The notes under the pieces: generated by a model
Told to the model about the DNA's origin: nothing
What the model saw: only the letters and a program-made list of their open reading frames with translations
The model's database searches: none
Source of the DNA: Betaproteobacteria bacterium
Lineage (GTDB): Bacteria > Pseudomonadota > Gammaproteobacteria > Burkholderiales > Burkholderiaceae_A
NCBI GenBank assembly: GCA_016868255.1
Contig: VGHN01000009.1
Coordinates: 1 to 64,000 of the forward strand
Direction: 5' to 3'
DNA: 64,000 bases
In this document: one piece after another, positions 1 through 9,853 of the stretch
Layout of the letters: each line of letters begins with the position of its first letter
How positions within the stretch are numbered: the stretch's first letter is position 1
Translations under genes and position numbers: made by a program

Positions 1-57
1 CGCTCTGCCCAATCACGCCCAACTCAGACAAAACAAACCGGACCCCTTGGGCCATAT

Positions 58-1410
58 TCAGTTGAGATCGGTGAGCATCGACTCTAGATAGTGGATGCTG
101 GTGCCGCCCTCCTGAAAATGGGTGTCGCGCATGATTCGCCGATGCAAAGGAACGTTGGTCTGAATACCGTCGACCGCCATCTCCGATAGGGCAATCGTCA
201 TCCTTGCGATGGCCTGCTCACGGGTATCTCCGTAACAGATGATCTTGCCGATCATCGAGTCGTAGTGGGGCGGGACAACGTAATTGGCGTAGGCATGGGA
301 ATCGACCCGAATGCCCGGCCCGCCCGGCATGTGCCAGGTCAGAATCCGTCCTGGTGAGGGCGTAAAACGAAACGGATCCTCGGCATTGATTCGGCACTCA
401 ATGGCATGGCCCTTGAACTCAATGTCCTTCTGGCGAAGGGCCAATCGCTCCCCGCTGGCGACCCGAATCTGTTGCTGCACGATATCAATCCCCGTAATGA
501 GCTCAGTGACGGGGTGCTCCACCTGCACCCTGGTGTTCATCTCAATGAAATAAAACTCACCCTGCTCGTAAAGAAACTCAATGGTTCCCGCCCCGCGATA
601 GCCGATCTTCTTGCAGGCCTCGGCGCATCGCTGCCCGATTTTTTCCCGCAGCTTCGTGGGCAATTGGGGGGCGGGCGCCTCTTCAAGAACCTTCTGATGG
701 CGCCGCTGCATGGAGCAGTCTCGCTCGCCGAGATGGATGACGTTGCCATAGTGGTCCGCAAGGATCTGGATTTCGATGTGCCGAGGATTCTCCAGAAACT
801 TCTCCATATAGAGTTCTGGGTTGTTGAACGCTGCGGCGGCCTCTGCCTTGGTGGTGTTGACTGCATGCAATAGGGCCGCCTCGGTATGAACCACGCGCAT
901 CCCCCGCCCGCCACCACCACCGGCTGCCTTGATAATCACAGGGTAGCCAACGGCCCGCGCCGTGCGGACGATCTCCTTGGGGTCATCGGGAAGCGCACCC
1001 TCTGAGCCGGGAACGCACGGCACCCCCGCCGCAATCATTGCTCGCTTGGCTGCCACTTTGTCGCCCATCATGCGGATGACCTCGGGGCTCGGCCCAATAA
1101 ACTTAAAGCCACTCTTTTCAACGCGCTCCGCAAAGTCGGCGTTCTCTGACAGGAATCCGTAGCCGGGGTGCACAGCCTCTGCATCAGTCACCTCGGCCGC
1201 TGCAATGATGGCGGGGATGTTGAGGTAGCTCTCCCTTGAGGGAGGCGGCCCGATGCAGACCGACTCATCGGCGAGCTTGACGTACTTGGCTTCGCGATCG
1301 GCGGTGGAGTGAACCACCACCGTCTTAATGCCCAGCTCTCGGCAGGCCCGCTGAATTCGCAGGGCGATTTCGCCGCGGTTGGCGATAAGAACCTTCTCGA
1401 AGAGTGGCAT
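58..1410 (-). CDS. accC: acetyl-CoA carboxylase, biotin carboxylase subunit
   Basis: [17 protein letters not shown] start, [11 protein letters not shown]-grasp motif, [14 protein letters not shown]; adjacent to accB. Confidence 0.97.
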   Translation of the reverse strand: MPLFEKVLIANRGEIALRIQRACRELGIKTVVVHSTADREAKYVKLADESVCIGPPPSRESYLNIPAIIAAAEVTDAEAVHPGYGFLSENADFAERVEKSGFKFIGPSPEVIRMMGDKVAAKRAMIAAGVPCVPGSEGALPDDPKEIVRTARAVGYPVIIKAAGGGGGRGMRVVHTEAALLHAVNTTKAEAAAAFNNPELYMEKFLENPRHIEIQILADHYGNVIHLGERDCSMQRRHQKVLEEAPAPQLPTKLREKIGQRCAEACKKIGYRGAGTIEFLYEQGEFYFIEMNTRVQVEHPVTELITGIDIVQQQIRVASGERLALRQKDIEFKGHAIECRINAEDPFRFTPSPGRILTWHMPGGPGIRVDSHAYANYVVPPHYDSMIGKIICYGDTREQAIARMTIALSEMAVDGIQTNVPLHRRIMRDTHFQEGGTSIHYLESMLTDLN

Positions 1411-1418
1411 GGTCTGGC

Positions 1419-1922
1419 CTAGGCGATGACAAAGAGGGCTTGACCAAACTCCACCGCTTGCCCGTTTTCAACGAGTATCTCTTTGACCACCCCGGCCCGA
1501 TCCGAGGGCACCTCATTCATTAGCTTCATGGCCTCGATCACGCAAAGCGTCTGTCCGACTGTTACGTTGTCACCCACGGAGACAAATGGCTCCCCGCCTG
1601 GAGACGAAGCCCGGTAGAACGTGCCCACCATTGGAGAAGACAGGGCGTTGGCCGCACTCGAATCGATTCCGCCAATGCCCTCGGAGCCGGTAGCCGATGG
1701 TGATGCGGGTGCCGCGGGTCCGGAAGGTTGGGGCATCGCCGCCGCAGCAGGCATCCCGACCACAGGTGCGGGGGCATATGCCATCGGATGAGCAGCCATC
1801 GGCGCAGGGCTCGGAGACGACTTGACGATTCGAACCTTTCCCTCGCCCTCGGTGATTTCGAGCTCGGCAATATTCGATTCGGCGACGAGATCGATCAAGG
1901 TCTTTAGTTTTCTGAGATCCAT
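1419..1922 (-). CDS. accB: acetyl-CoA carboxylase biotin carboxyl carrier protein
   Basis: [33 protein letters not shown]-terminus, Pro/Ala linker, [11 protein letters not shown] biotinylation motif. Confidence 0.97.
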   Translation of the reverse strand: MDLRKLKTLIDLVAESNIAELEITEGEGKVRIVKSSPSPAPMAAHPMAYAPAPVVGMPAAAAMPQPSGPAAPASPSATGSEGIGGIDSSAANALSSPMVGTFYRASSPGGEPFVSVGDNVTVGQTLCVIEAMKLMNEVPSDRAGVVKEILVENGQAVEFGQALFVIA

Positions 1923-1962
1923 GGTGTTTCCTCTGCTGGTGTCTTGGATGGGCCTGAGGCCC

Positions 1963-2412
1963 CTAGGATTTCTGGCCGCGACGAATCAGGAACTTAAGCC
2001 CAGCCTCGTAGCCCTCGGGCCCGAGCCCGCAGATGACTGCCTCGGCGAGGTCGGAGAAGTAGGACTGGTGCCTGAATGGTTCCCGGCGGTGAACATTGCT
2101 GATGTGTACCTCGACAAACGGGATCGCGACGGCCGCCAAGGCATCGCGCATGGCGATTGAGGTGTGTGTATAGGCCGCTGGATTGATGACGATTCCATGC
2201 ACACCGCGCGCGGCGGCCTGATGGATCAGATCGACCAAACCACCTTCGTGGTTGTGTTGGTGGCAGTCCAACTCCACCCCATCGGCCAGCGCCATGGCGT
2301 GGAGTCGACGGTTGATCTCCTCAAGGGTGGTCGAACCATAGATCTCTGGCTCTCGCAGACCAAGTCGGTTGAGATTGGGGCCATGAAGGACCCAGAAGAG
2401 ACGCGCTACCAC
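1963..2412 (-). CDS. aroQ: 3-dehydroquinate dehydratase, type II
   Basis: [57 protein letters not shown] motifs. Confidence 0.96.
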   Translation of the reverse strand: MVARLFWVLHGPNLNRLGLREPEIYGSTTLEEINRRLHAMALADGVELDCHQHNHEGGLVDLIHQAAARGVHGIVINPAAYTHTSIAMRDALAAVAIPFVEVHISNVHRREPFRHQSYFSDLAEAVICGLGPEGYEAGLKFLIRRGQKS

Positions 2413-2465
2413 GGAGCGATAGATGAAAACCCCATCTAGCGAGTGTACTCTAAATCAAACTTCGC

Positions 2466-2984
2466 CTAACTTTCCTCTTTTATCCATTTTCTTAGCTCTT
2501 CTTCTCGTATTCGCCCCAGCTTCACCCGGCGAACCTGCCCCCTTGAATCGATCAGTGCGGTAAAGGGAAGGGCATCGATACTGGCCCCAAGCCGCTTGGC
2601 GAGCTCGGTTCCGGCCGCCCCAATGATCGCAATTGGATAGGAGACGGGGCGCTCCACTAAATGACTTCTCACTTGGCTGGGGGAGTCGACCGCCAAGCCA
2701 ATAAATTTGGCAGGCCCCGATTGCCACTCCGTGTGGAGGCTCGAGAGCTCCGGCATCTCCTCGATGCAGGGCGCACACCAGGTTGCCCAGAAATTGACGA
2801 CTGTCAGGGGCCCACGATGCTGGGAGAGTCGGCCGACCTGGCCATCTGGCCCGGGCAATTCGAGTTCAAAGAGCCAGTCGGCATTCTCTATGGATGGCGT
2901 GGCTTTATAACGCCAGACCCCGATGCCGACTCCCCCGGCCAAGCCTCCGGCGACAGCGATGGCGAGTGCTTGGCGTCGGTTCAT
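2466..2984 (-). CDS. TlpA-family thioredoxin-like protein
   Basis: N-terminal hydrophobic segment plus VVNFWATWCAPCIEEMPEL thioredoxin active site. Confidence 0.92.
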   Translation of the reverse strand: MNRRQALAIAVAGGLAGGVGIGVWRYKATPSIENADWLFELELPGPDGQVGRLSQHRGPLTVVNFWATWCAPCIEEMPELSSLHTEWQSGPAKFIGLAVDSPSQVRSHLVERPVSYPIAIIGAAGTELAKRLGASIDALPFTALIDSRGQVRRVKLGRIREEELRKWIKEES

Positions 2985-3559
2985 GGCGCAGTCGAGGGCA
3001 GTGGCAAGAGTTCGCGAAGCTGCTGAGCGGAAATTGCTCTGGACTTCTTGAGCAGCTGGGGGTCATGGCCGAAACGCAGTCGAGCCCCCCAAGACTCCCA
3101 GTCAAGCCAGAGCCCCTCCTCCTCAGAGCGTCCCGGCGCATGGCTCCAAACAAATGGCTCGCAACGAATACCTTGATTGATCAGAAAGATCGCGACTTCC
3201 TTTGCCTCGGCCCCCCGAATGACCAGGTGCAATTCGGTGAAGTCGGTGGCAGTGCCACTGATCACCGCGCCCCCTACCCATGGCTCGAAGTCGGCGAGCA
3301 GCTCTGCCAATCGAAGCGCGCTTTGGCGCATTTCTTGGAGCCTCTCTTCGTGCTCGTCACCTTCAAATAGCGCGAGGTGCTCGCGAAGCGCGGACTCGAT
3401 GGCCTCGTTGTCGGGCAGGCAGCGGCGAGCGGCAGCAGCTGTCATTCGGCCACCAGTGACACGCGCGACCGCCTTGCGCTTGGCCTGCTCATAGCTCAAG
3501 CCCTCCTGTGCGATGAGCTGGGCGGCTGACTGCGCAATTTCATCGCGAAGGTTTGTCAT
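2981..3559 (-). CDS. conserved uncharacterised protein next to mpl
   Basis: 192-aa ORF starting MTNLRDEIAQSAAQLIAQEGLSYEQAKRKA; 4-nt overlap with the tlpA start; coding-like composition. Confidence 0.8.
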   Translation of the reverse strand: MTNLRDEIAQSAAQLIAQEGLSYEQAKRKAVARVTGGRMTAAAARRCLPDNEAIESALREHLALFEGDEHEERLQEMRQSALRLAELLADFEPWVGGAVISGTATDFTELHLVIRGAEAKEVAIFLINQGIRCEPFVWSHAPGRSEEEGLWLDWESWGARLRFGHDPQLLKKSRAISAQQLRELLPLPSTAP

Positions 3560-3589
3560 CGGTGCATTATCCCCTCGCTACAATCCCGT

Positions 3590-4963
3590 ATGCACCTTCA
3601 TATCATCGGTATTTGCGGCACTTTCATGGGCGGACTTGCACAGATCGCCCAATCACTTGGGCATCGCGTGACAGGCTGTGACAGCCATGTCTATCCGCCG
3701 ATGAGCAGCCAACTCGAGGCCGCTGGCATTGGTCTGATCGAAGGTTTTGAGGAGGACCAGTTTGCCATTCGCCCCGATCTCTGGGTTGTGGGAAATGTGG
3801 CGCGACGAGGCCTCCCCATTGTGGAGAAGATTCTCAATTCCTCGGCCCCGATGGTCTCGGGGCCGCAATGGATGCACACCCACTTGCTTCGAGACCGCAG
3901 AGTGATTGCGGTGGCCGGCACCCACGGCAAGACCACGACCAGTTCTCTGGTGGCCTGGCTCTTGGAGTCTGCCGGTGTGCACCCAGGCTTCCTGATCGGA
4001 GGCGTTCCAGAGGATTTTGGGCAGTCGGCGCGGGCGGGGGAAGCCGGCAATTGGTTCGTGATTGAGGCCGATGAATACGACACCGCTTTTTTCGATAAAC
4101 GCTCAAAGTTTCTGCATTACCCAGCAGAGATCGCAGTGATCAACAACCTTGAATTCGACCATGCCGACATCTTCCCCAACGTAGAGGCCATCGAGACCCA
4201 GTTTCACCACTGGATTCGTTGTCTGCCAACGAAGGCCACGGTGGTTGCGAATGGCGAGTCCGAATCCATTCAAAAGGTGCTTGATCGGGGACTCTGGTCG
4301 CAATTGGAATGGTTCAACCGAGCAGGAGGGTGGCAGGCGGGCGCCTCGAAATCATTCGATGGGCGCGAGGTCTTTGATCTGATTCATGATGGCGAAGCAC
4401 TCGGTTCGGTTCGCAGCCCGCTCTGGGGTGCCCACAATCGCGCCAATGCGGTGGCAGCGATTGTTGCGGCCCGGGCCGCTGCAGTGGATGTCCAGGCCAG
4501 CCTTGCTGCCTTGTCAACTTTTCAGGGGGTCAAGCGCCGAATGCAGAAGCGTGGGGAGGCGGGAGGTATTTCCGTCTACGATGACTTTGCCCACCATCCC
4601 ACCGCCATCGAGACAACGCTGGCCGGCCTGCGAGACCAGGTTGGCAGGGACACTCGAATCTTGGCGGTATTGGAGCCACGCTCAAACACCATGAAGATGG
4701 GCGTGATGCGGGCGCGCCTGGCGGACTCCCTGCGTGAGGCCGATCGTGTCTTTGGGTTTGACGGGGGACTCGGCTGGGATCTTGCCGAGGCACTCGGGCC
4801 CATCCAGGATCGATCATGGGTCTTCGATGAATTGAGCGCCATGGTCGATGCCATTGTGAAAGAGGCCCGAGCGGGAGATGCCATTCTCGTAATGAGCAAT
4901 GGTGGTTTCGGCGGCATTCACGAAAAGCTCCTCGACTCCCTTGGCAAGAGGTCTGCGGGCTGA
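3590..4963 (+). CDS. mpl: UDP-N-acetylmuramate:L-alanyl-gamma-D-glutamyl-meso-diaminopimelate ligase
   Basis: MHLHIIGICGTFMGGLAQIAQSLGHRVTGCD, AVAGTHGKTTTSSLV, DDFAHHPTAIETTL. Confidence 0.96.
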   Translation: MHLHIIGICGTFMGGLAQIAQSLGHRVTGCDSHVYPPMSSQLEAAGIGLIEGFEEDQFAIRPDLWVVGNVARRGLPIVEKILNSSAPMVSGPQWMHTHLLRDRRVIAVAGTHGKTTTSSLVAWLLESAGVHPGFLIGGVPEDFGQSARAGEAGNWFVIEADEYDTAFFDKRSKFLHYPAEIAVINNLEFDHADIFPNVEAIETQFHHWIRCLPTKATVVANGESESIQKVLDRGLWSQLEWFNRAGGWQAGASKSFDGREVFDLIHDGEALGSVRSPLWGAHNRANAVAAIVAARAAAVDVQASLAALSTFQGVKRRMQKRGEAGGISVYDDFAHHPTAIETTLAGLRDQVGRDTRILAVLEPRSNTMKMGVMRARLADSLREADRVFGFDGGLGWDLAEALGPIQDRSWVFDELSAMVDAIVKEARAGDAILVMSNGGFGGIHEKLLDSLGKRSAG

Positions 4964-7785
4964 TGCATGTCGTCTTCGAGGAGTCGGGGACTTTTAAGAC
5001 GGCCGAGATCCTCAGTGAGTCTGATACGAGCCTACAGGTCAGCCTTGACTCCGGCCGTCGTATCAAGATCAAGGCCAATCAGGTGGCCCTGCGGTTCCAA
5101 GCCCCTGCGCCTGCCGACCTTTGGGAGAGCGCCCAGCGGGTGGCCGAGTCGCTCGATATCGATTTTCTCCATGCATGCGCCCCCACAGATGAATTCCAAG
5201 CCGATTCCTTTGCGAAAGAGGTATTCGGTGAGAAGTTTGGCGCGGTCGAGCGCTTCGGATTAATGCTCGCCCTGCACGCCGCGCCGATGTATTTCTATCG
5301 CAAGGGCAGGCAGACCTATCGGGCAGCACCTGCAGAAACCCTTGCGGCAGCGAAAGCCACCATGGCCAAGCGGGAGGAGATGGCCCGTCAACAGGCGGCC
5401 CTCGTGGAGGCGATCGTATCGGGTGAGGGACTGCCCGAGTCTATTGCCTCTCAGGCGCTTGATTTGCTCGTTGCACCGGATCGGCAGTCGATGAATTTCA
5501 AGGCACTGGAGCAGGCCGCCCATCGGCTGCAAGTCTCGGTGGAGTCGCTCTTAATGGGACGGGGTGCGCTGCCAAGTGCGTATGGTCTGCATCGTGCTCG
5601 GTTTATTCAAGAGTGTTTCGGGGGTGAACCCCGAATGGACATCGATTCGGCTGTGCTTGAGCGGCTCGAGTCGCAGCGAGCGGCCCTGGTGGAGCAGTTG
5701 CCCCAGGCATCTGCCCACGCCTATTCAATCGATGATGCGTCGACCACCGAGGTGGACGACGCCTTCTCATTGACCCCGCTCGAGGAGGGCTCGGTTCGGG
5801 TCGGTGTGCATATTGCTGCCCCAGGGCTTCTCATTGAATTCGGCGATGAGATTGCGGCCGGGGCCCGAGAGAGGGCGTCGACCGCATACTTTCCAGGCGA
5901 GAAGTTCACTATGCTCGCCCCGGCGGTGGTTGGGCTGGTCTCTCTTGATGCAGGGCGATGGAACCCAGCAGTGTCTCTCTATATCGATTTCGATTCGCAG
6001 GGCCATCGAATTGCGCATTACTCAAAGGTTGAGCGTGTATGGGTGGATGCCAATATTCGCCACGGTGATTGGGAGGCCCTGCTCGAACCAGGCGCATCTG
6101 GGGATGCATCGGCTATTCCTTGGCAGGGCCTTCACACGCTGGCCCGCTTGGCCCAGGCGCTTCGGGCCGATCGGGAGCAGGTCAGAGGCCGCCCCGAGCC
6201 CAAGAACCGCGTCGATTTTCAGTTCGATGTGGAGTGGGACCAAGGCAGATTGGATTCGAAACGTTGGGGCTGGGGCAGACCCATGCTTTCGCAGCGTCGA
6301 CGCGGTTCTGCCCTCGATGTCTTGGTGTCTGAGTTCATGATTCTCACCAATGTCACATGGGGAGAGACCCTGGCTTTGGGCCAGCGCCCGGGGATGTATC
6401 GATGTCAGTCGATGGGGCGCGTGCGAATGCAGACCCAGCCCGGACCCCATCAGGGGCTGGGGGTGTCGAGTTATGCCTGGTCGACTTCGCCGATACGGCG
6501 TTATGCCGACCTGGTCAATCAATGGCAACTGCTGGGTATCTTGGGCCATGGACGATCCCCTTTTCGAATGGGCGACGCGCAACTCTTTGCGGACCTCGCC
6601 CACTTCGACGGTCGCTACGATCGCTACGCCGAGTTTCAGTCGCGCATGGAGCGCTACTGGTCTCTGCGTTGGCTTGGTCTTGAGTCCGGGCTCAGCGAGG
6701 AATCGTGGGATGCACTCTCGGCGGCCAAACCATTAAGAGAAATGGGCAGCCTGACGCGTCACGATGGCGTTGTGCGATTGGCTCGCGTTCCCACAACGGT
6801 TCGCATTCCCGAGTGGGCAAGCCTGGCGGCTGGAAGTCAGGTTGAATTGGATCTCCTGCGTTTCGATGCCTTGAGCCTTGAGATTGAGGCACGACCGGTT
6901 CGCGTGGTCGAGCAGTCGCAACTGGAGTCTTATGCGGTGCTCGGCGACCCCATCGACCACAGCCGAAGCCCGGCCATTCACTCGGCGTTTGCAGACCAGA
7001 CCGATCAAGCGATTCGTTATCAGGCCATACAGGTTCGTTCAGAGGAGCTCGAGCAGCGGCTCGATGAACTCGCCAACCAGGGTTACCTGGGGTTGAACCT
7101 GACCGTGCCGCTCAAGGAGCACGTGATTGCGCTGGCCAAGCGGCGTGGATGGGAGATCTCGGAGAGGGCCAGGCAGGCAGGGGCTGCCAACACGCTGATT
7201 CGCTCTGTTGAGGGTTGGCGTTGCGAGAACACGGATGGTGTGGGATTGGTCTCTGACCTCCACGAACTTCTCGGAGCGGATGGCCTGCGTGGTCAGTCTG
7301 TGCTGCTTATCGGCGCCGGCGGGGCAGCCCGGGGGGTTGTTGGCCCTTTGCTTCAGGCGGGGGTGGAGCGGATTGTTCTCGCCAATCGAACCCCAGGAAA
7401 GGCCCAGGCGATTGCCGATGAAATTGACCCCAAGTCCATTCGAGCCATTGATTTGAAATTGCTTGAATGGCCCGAGGATACAGATGGCCACCCATGGCCT
7501 GCCATTGTGATCAATGCGACATCGGGCTCTTTGCAGGGTCATGGCCTCGTGATTGCCTCAGAAATCTTCTTGCGCGCATTGCTTGTGCTCGACATGATGT
7601 ATTCGGCCAACGAGACCGCATTCTTAAAGCAGGCCCGTGAGGCGGGCGCCACCCGCCGGGTTGACGGGCTGGGCATGTTGGTGGGTCAGGCGGCAGAGAG
7701 CTTTTCGCACTGGAGAGGGATCCGTCCGGATACCGCGGTGGTGAAGGAGGCCATTCGAGCCTCGATGAATGAGGAGATCGAGTGA
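4963..7785 (+). CDS. fusion protein: N-terminal RNB/RNase II-family exonuclease plus C-terminal shikimate dehydrogenase (AroE)
   Basis: Residues ~1-650 carry RNB motifs (SIDDASTTEVDDAFSL; SYAWSTSPIRRYADLVNQ). From about nt 6925: SYAVLGDPIDHSRSPAIHSAFA, NLTVPLKEHV, NTDGVGL, LIGAGGAARGV = complete AroE. One uninterrupted 940-aa frame. Confidence 0.93.
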   Translation: MHVVFEESGTFKTAEILSESDTSLQVSLDSGRRIKIKANQVALRFQAPAPADLWESAQRVAESLDIDFLHACAPTDEFQADSFAKEVFGEKFGAVERFGLMLALHAAPMYFYRKGRQTYRAAPAETLAAAKATMAKREEMARQQAALVEAIVSGEGLPESIASQALDLLVAPDRQSMNFKALEQAAHRLQVSVESLLMGRGALPSAYGLHRARFIQECFGGEPRMDIDSAVLERLESQRAALVEQLPQASAHAYSIDDASTTEVDDAFSLTPLEEGSVRVGVHIAAPGLLIEFGDEIAAGARERASTAYFPGEKFTMLAPAVVGLVSLDAGRWNPAVSLYIDFDSQGHRIAHYSKVERVWVDANIRHGDWEALLEPGASGDASAIPWQGLHTLARLAQALRADREQVRGRPEPKNRVDFQFDVEWDQGRLDSKRWGWGRPMLSQRRRGSALDVLVSEFMILTNVTWGETLALGQRPGMYRCQSMGRVRMQTQPGPHQGLGVSSYAWSTSPIRRYADLVNQWQLLGILGHGRSPFRMGDAQLFADLAHFDGRYDRYAEFQSRMERYWSLRWLGLESGLSEESWDALSAAKPLREMGSLTRHDGVVRLARVPTTVRIPEWASLAAGSQVELDLLRFDALSLEIEARPVRVVEQSQLESYAVLGDPIDHSRSPAIHSAFADQTDQAIRYQAIQVRSEELEQRLDELANQGYLGLNLTVPLKEHVIALAKRRGWEISERARQAGAANTLIRSVEGWRCENTDGVGLVSDLHELLGADGLRGQSVLLIGAGGAARGVVGPLLQAGVERIVLANRTPGKAQAIADEIDPKSIRAIDLKLLEWPEDTDGHPWPAIVINATSGSLQGHGLVIASEIFLRALLVLDMMYSANETAFLKQAREAGATRRVDGLGMLVGQAAESFSHWRGIRPDTAVVKEAIRASMNEEIE

Positions 7786-9242
7786 GTCGACCATCCATGC
7801 GTGACCCCGAAGCCGGGTTGCATGCACTCGAGGAAATCCAGGCAATGCTGGCCCGTTTCCGGGTGGAGTCCGAGCTCGTGCATCGAGAGCAGATGGTGGC
7901 CGACCCCTCGCGTCGCGAACTGGTGGAGCAGCTTGTGGCCAAACAGCAGACGGCTGCTCTGGCCCCGCGAATTCGCTCTTTGCATGCAGCCGACATTGCC
8001 TTTGTCCTCGAGGCCCTGCCGCCCGAGCATCGCCAGCTGATCTGGCCTCTTGTTCCGGAGGCGGATCAGGCCGACGTAATGGTGGAATTGCCATCGCCAG
8101 TTCGGGTTGGGCTCATTGGCCTGATGACCCGAGAGGCGTTGCTTCAGATGGCCCAAGGTCTCGACACGGACGACCTCGCGGCGATGGCCGATGAACTTCC
8201 CCAGGAGGTGGTCGATCGAGTCCAGCAGGGTCTCAGCATTGAGGAGAGAGAGCAACTCCGCGCGGCCATGTCCTATCCCGAGGAGAGTGTTGGCGCCCGA
8301 ATGGATTTCGAGATGGTGACCATTCGCGAGGATGTCACCCTCGAGGTGGTACTTCGTTACCTGCGGCGTTTTGATTCATTGCCCGACCACACCGATCAGA
8401 TCTTCGTGGTCGATCGGCGTGGACTTCTTCTGGGTGGCCTGGCCATCACACAGGTGCTTCTTCACGAACCCGAGACCGAAGTGACCAATGTGATGAACGC
8501 GGAGGTCTTTCGACTCAATGCCCGCGACTTGGCTTTCGATGCTGCACAGGCCTTCCAGCGCTACGACTTGGTCTCTGCCCCTGTGATTGACGACAGCGGT
8601 CGTCTGATCGGTCGGCTGAGTGTCTCTGAGGTGGTCGATGTCATACAAGAAGAGAGCGATGCGGATGTACTCGCACAGGCCGGTCTGCGCGAGGAGGAGG
8701 ACCTCTTTGCCTCGGTCTGGGCCTCGGCTAAAAATCGTTGGATGTGGCTGGCACTCAATCTCTGCACAGCCTTTTTTGCCTCGCGCGTGATTGGGGCTTT
8801 CGAGGACACGGTTGAAAGAGTGGTTGCCCTGGCCGCATTGATGCCGATTGTTGCAGGCATTGCGGGCAATTCTGGCAACCAGACCATGACTCTATTTATT
8901 CGCTCACTGGCCCTTGGGCAGGTGGCCGGGCCGAATGTCTTGCGACTCTTCTCCAAAGAGATTGCCATTGCTGGGCTCAACGGGTTGGTCTGGGGCGGGG
9001 TAGCGGGCCTATTTGCCTGGTGGCTCTACGCTGACACAAGCCAAGGCGGCCTCTTGGGACTCACCATGATGCTGGCCATTGTGCTCAACCTTCTCATCGG
9101 CGCGATGATTGCCATTCTTGTGCCGCTTGCGCTGGATCGGATGGGCCGTGACCCCGCCATGGGTGCCTCGGTGCTCCTTACGTTTAGCACCGATTCAATG
9201 GGATTTTTTATCTTCTTGGGCCTGGCCAGTCTGTTCTTCTGA
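7782..9242 (+). CDS. mgtE: magnesium transporter MgtE
   Basis: MgtE N domain, tandem CBS domains, C-terminal TM region with PIVAGIAGNSGNQTMTLFIRSLALGQ. Confidence 0.95.
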   Translation: MSRPSMRDPEAGLHALEEIQAMLARFRVESELVHREQMVADPSRRELVEQLVAKQQTAALAPRIRSLHAADIAFVLEALPPEHRQLIWPLVPEADQADVMVELPSPVRVGLIGLMTREALLQMAQGLDTDDLAAMADELPQEVVDRVQQGLSIEEREQLRAAMSYPEESVGARMDFEMVTIREDVTLEVVLRYLRRFDSLPDHTDQIFVVDRRGLLLGGLAITQVLLHEPETEVTNVMNAEVFRLNARDLAFDAAQAFQRYDLVSAPVIDDSGRLIGRLSVSEVVDVIQEESDADVLAQAGLREEEDLFASVWASAKNRWMWLALNLCTAFFASRVIGAFEDTVERVVALAALMPIVAGIAGNSGNQTMTLFIRSLALGQVAGPNVLRLFSKEIAIAGLNGLVWGGVAGLFAWWLYADTSQGGLLGLTMMLAIVLNLLIGAMIAILVPLALDRMGRDPAMGASVLLTFSTDSMGFFIFLGLASLFF

Positions 9243-9309
9243 AGCCTTGCGACCGAGGGTGGCCATGTTGGGCTGCTGGGTGAGTCGGTGGGGACGGATG
9301 ATCGGCGCC

Positions 9310-9810
9310 TTATTCGGGCTTGTCGGGCTTGTCGGGCTTGGCACGCCAGAGGCCCGAGCGGCCACCAGATTTCTCTAGCAACTGAATACCGGTCATGACC
9401 ATGCCCCGGTCCACGGCTTTGACCATGTCATAGACGGTGAGCAATCCGATCTGAACCGCGGTGAGTGCCTCCATCTCAACGCCCGTCTTTCCGGTGAGGC
9501 CAACAGTGGCAGTGCATCGCAGTGCACTGCGCTCGGGTTCAAGCGAAAAGTCGACGGCGACATGCGTAATAGCCAGTGGATGGCAGAGGGGGATGAGGTC
9601 GCTTGTCTTCTTCGTGGCTTGAATTGCCGCTATGCGGGCCACGGCAATGACATCCCCCTTTGAGGCCTCGCCCTTGCGAATCAGCTCAAGCGTGTGGGGC
9701 TGCATCACAATCAATCCGGTGGCCGTTGCCTCCCGAACGGTGTCGGTCTTCTCAGTGACGCGCACCATGTGGGCCTGGCCATCTTGGTCGAAGTGAGTGA
9801 GTTTGCTCAT
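9310..9810 (-). CDS. moaC: cyclic pyranopterin monophosphate synthase
   Basis: [52 protein letters not shown]. Confidence 0.96.
   Translation of the reverse strand: MSKLTHFDQDGQAHMVRVTEKTDTVREATATGLIVMQPHTLELIRKGEASKGDVIAVARIAAIQATKKTSDLIPLCHPLAITHVAVDFSLEPERSALRCTATVGLTGKTGVEMEALTAVQIGLLTVYDMVKAVDRGMVMTGIQLLEKSGGRSGLWRAKPDKPDKPE
9314..9340. repeat. 9-bp tandem repeat tcgggcttg x3 at the 3' end of moaC
   Basis: Three perfect copies; encodes C-terminal KPDKPDKPE. Confidence 0.95.
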
Positions 9811-9853
9811 GCTGTCATCATAAGCAATCCAGAGTCTTCAAGGGAGCTTCTGC

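Noticed and set aside
1-57. Possible start of a minus-strand CDS from ATG at 55 (MAQGVRFVLSELGVIGQS...), possibly a gene downstream of accC such as prmA
   Set aside because: Only about 18 codons in the window; identity cannot be supported
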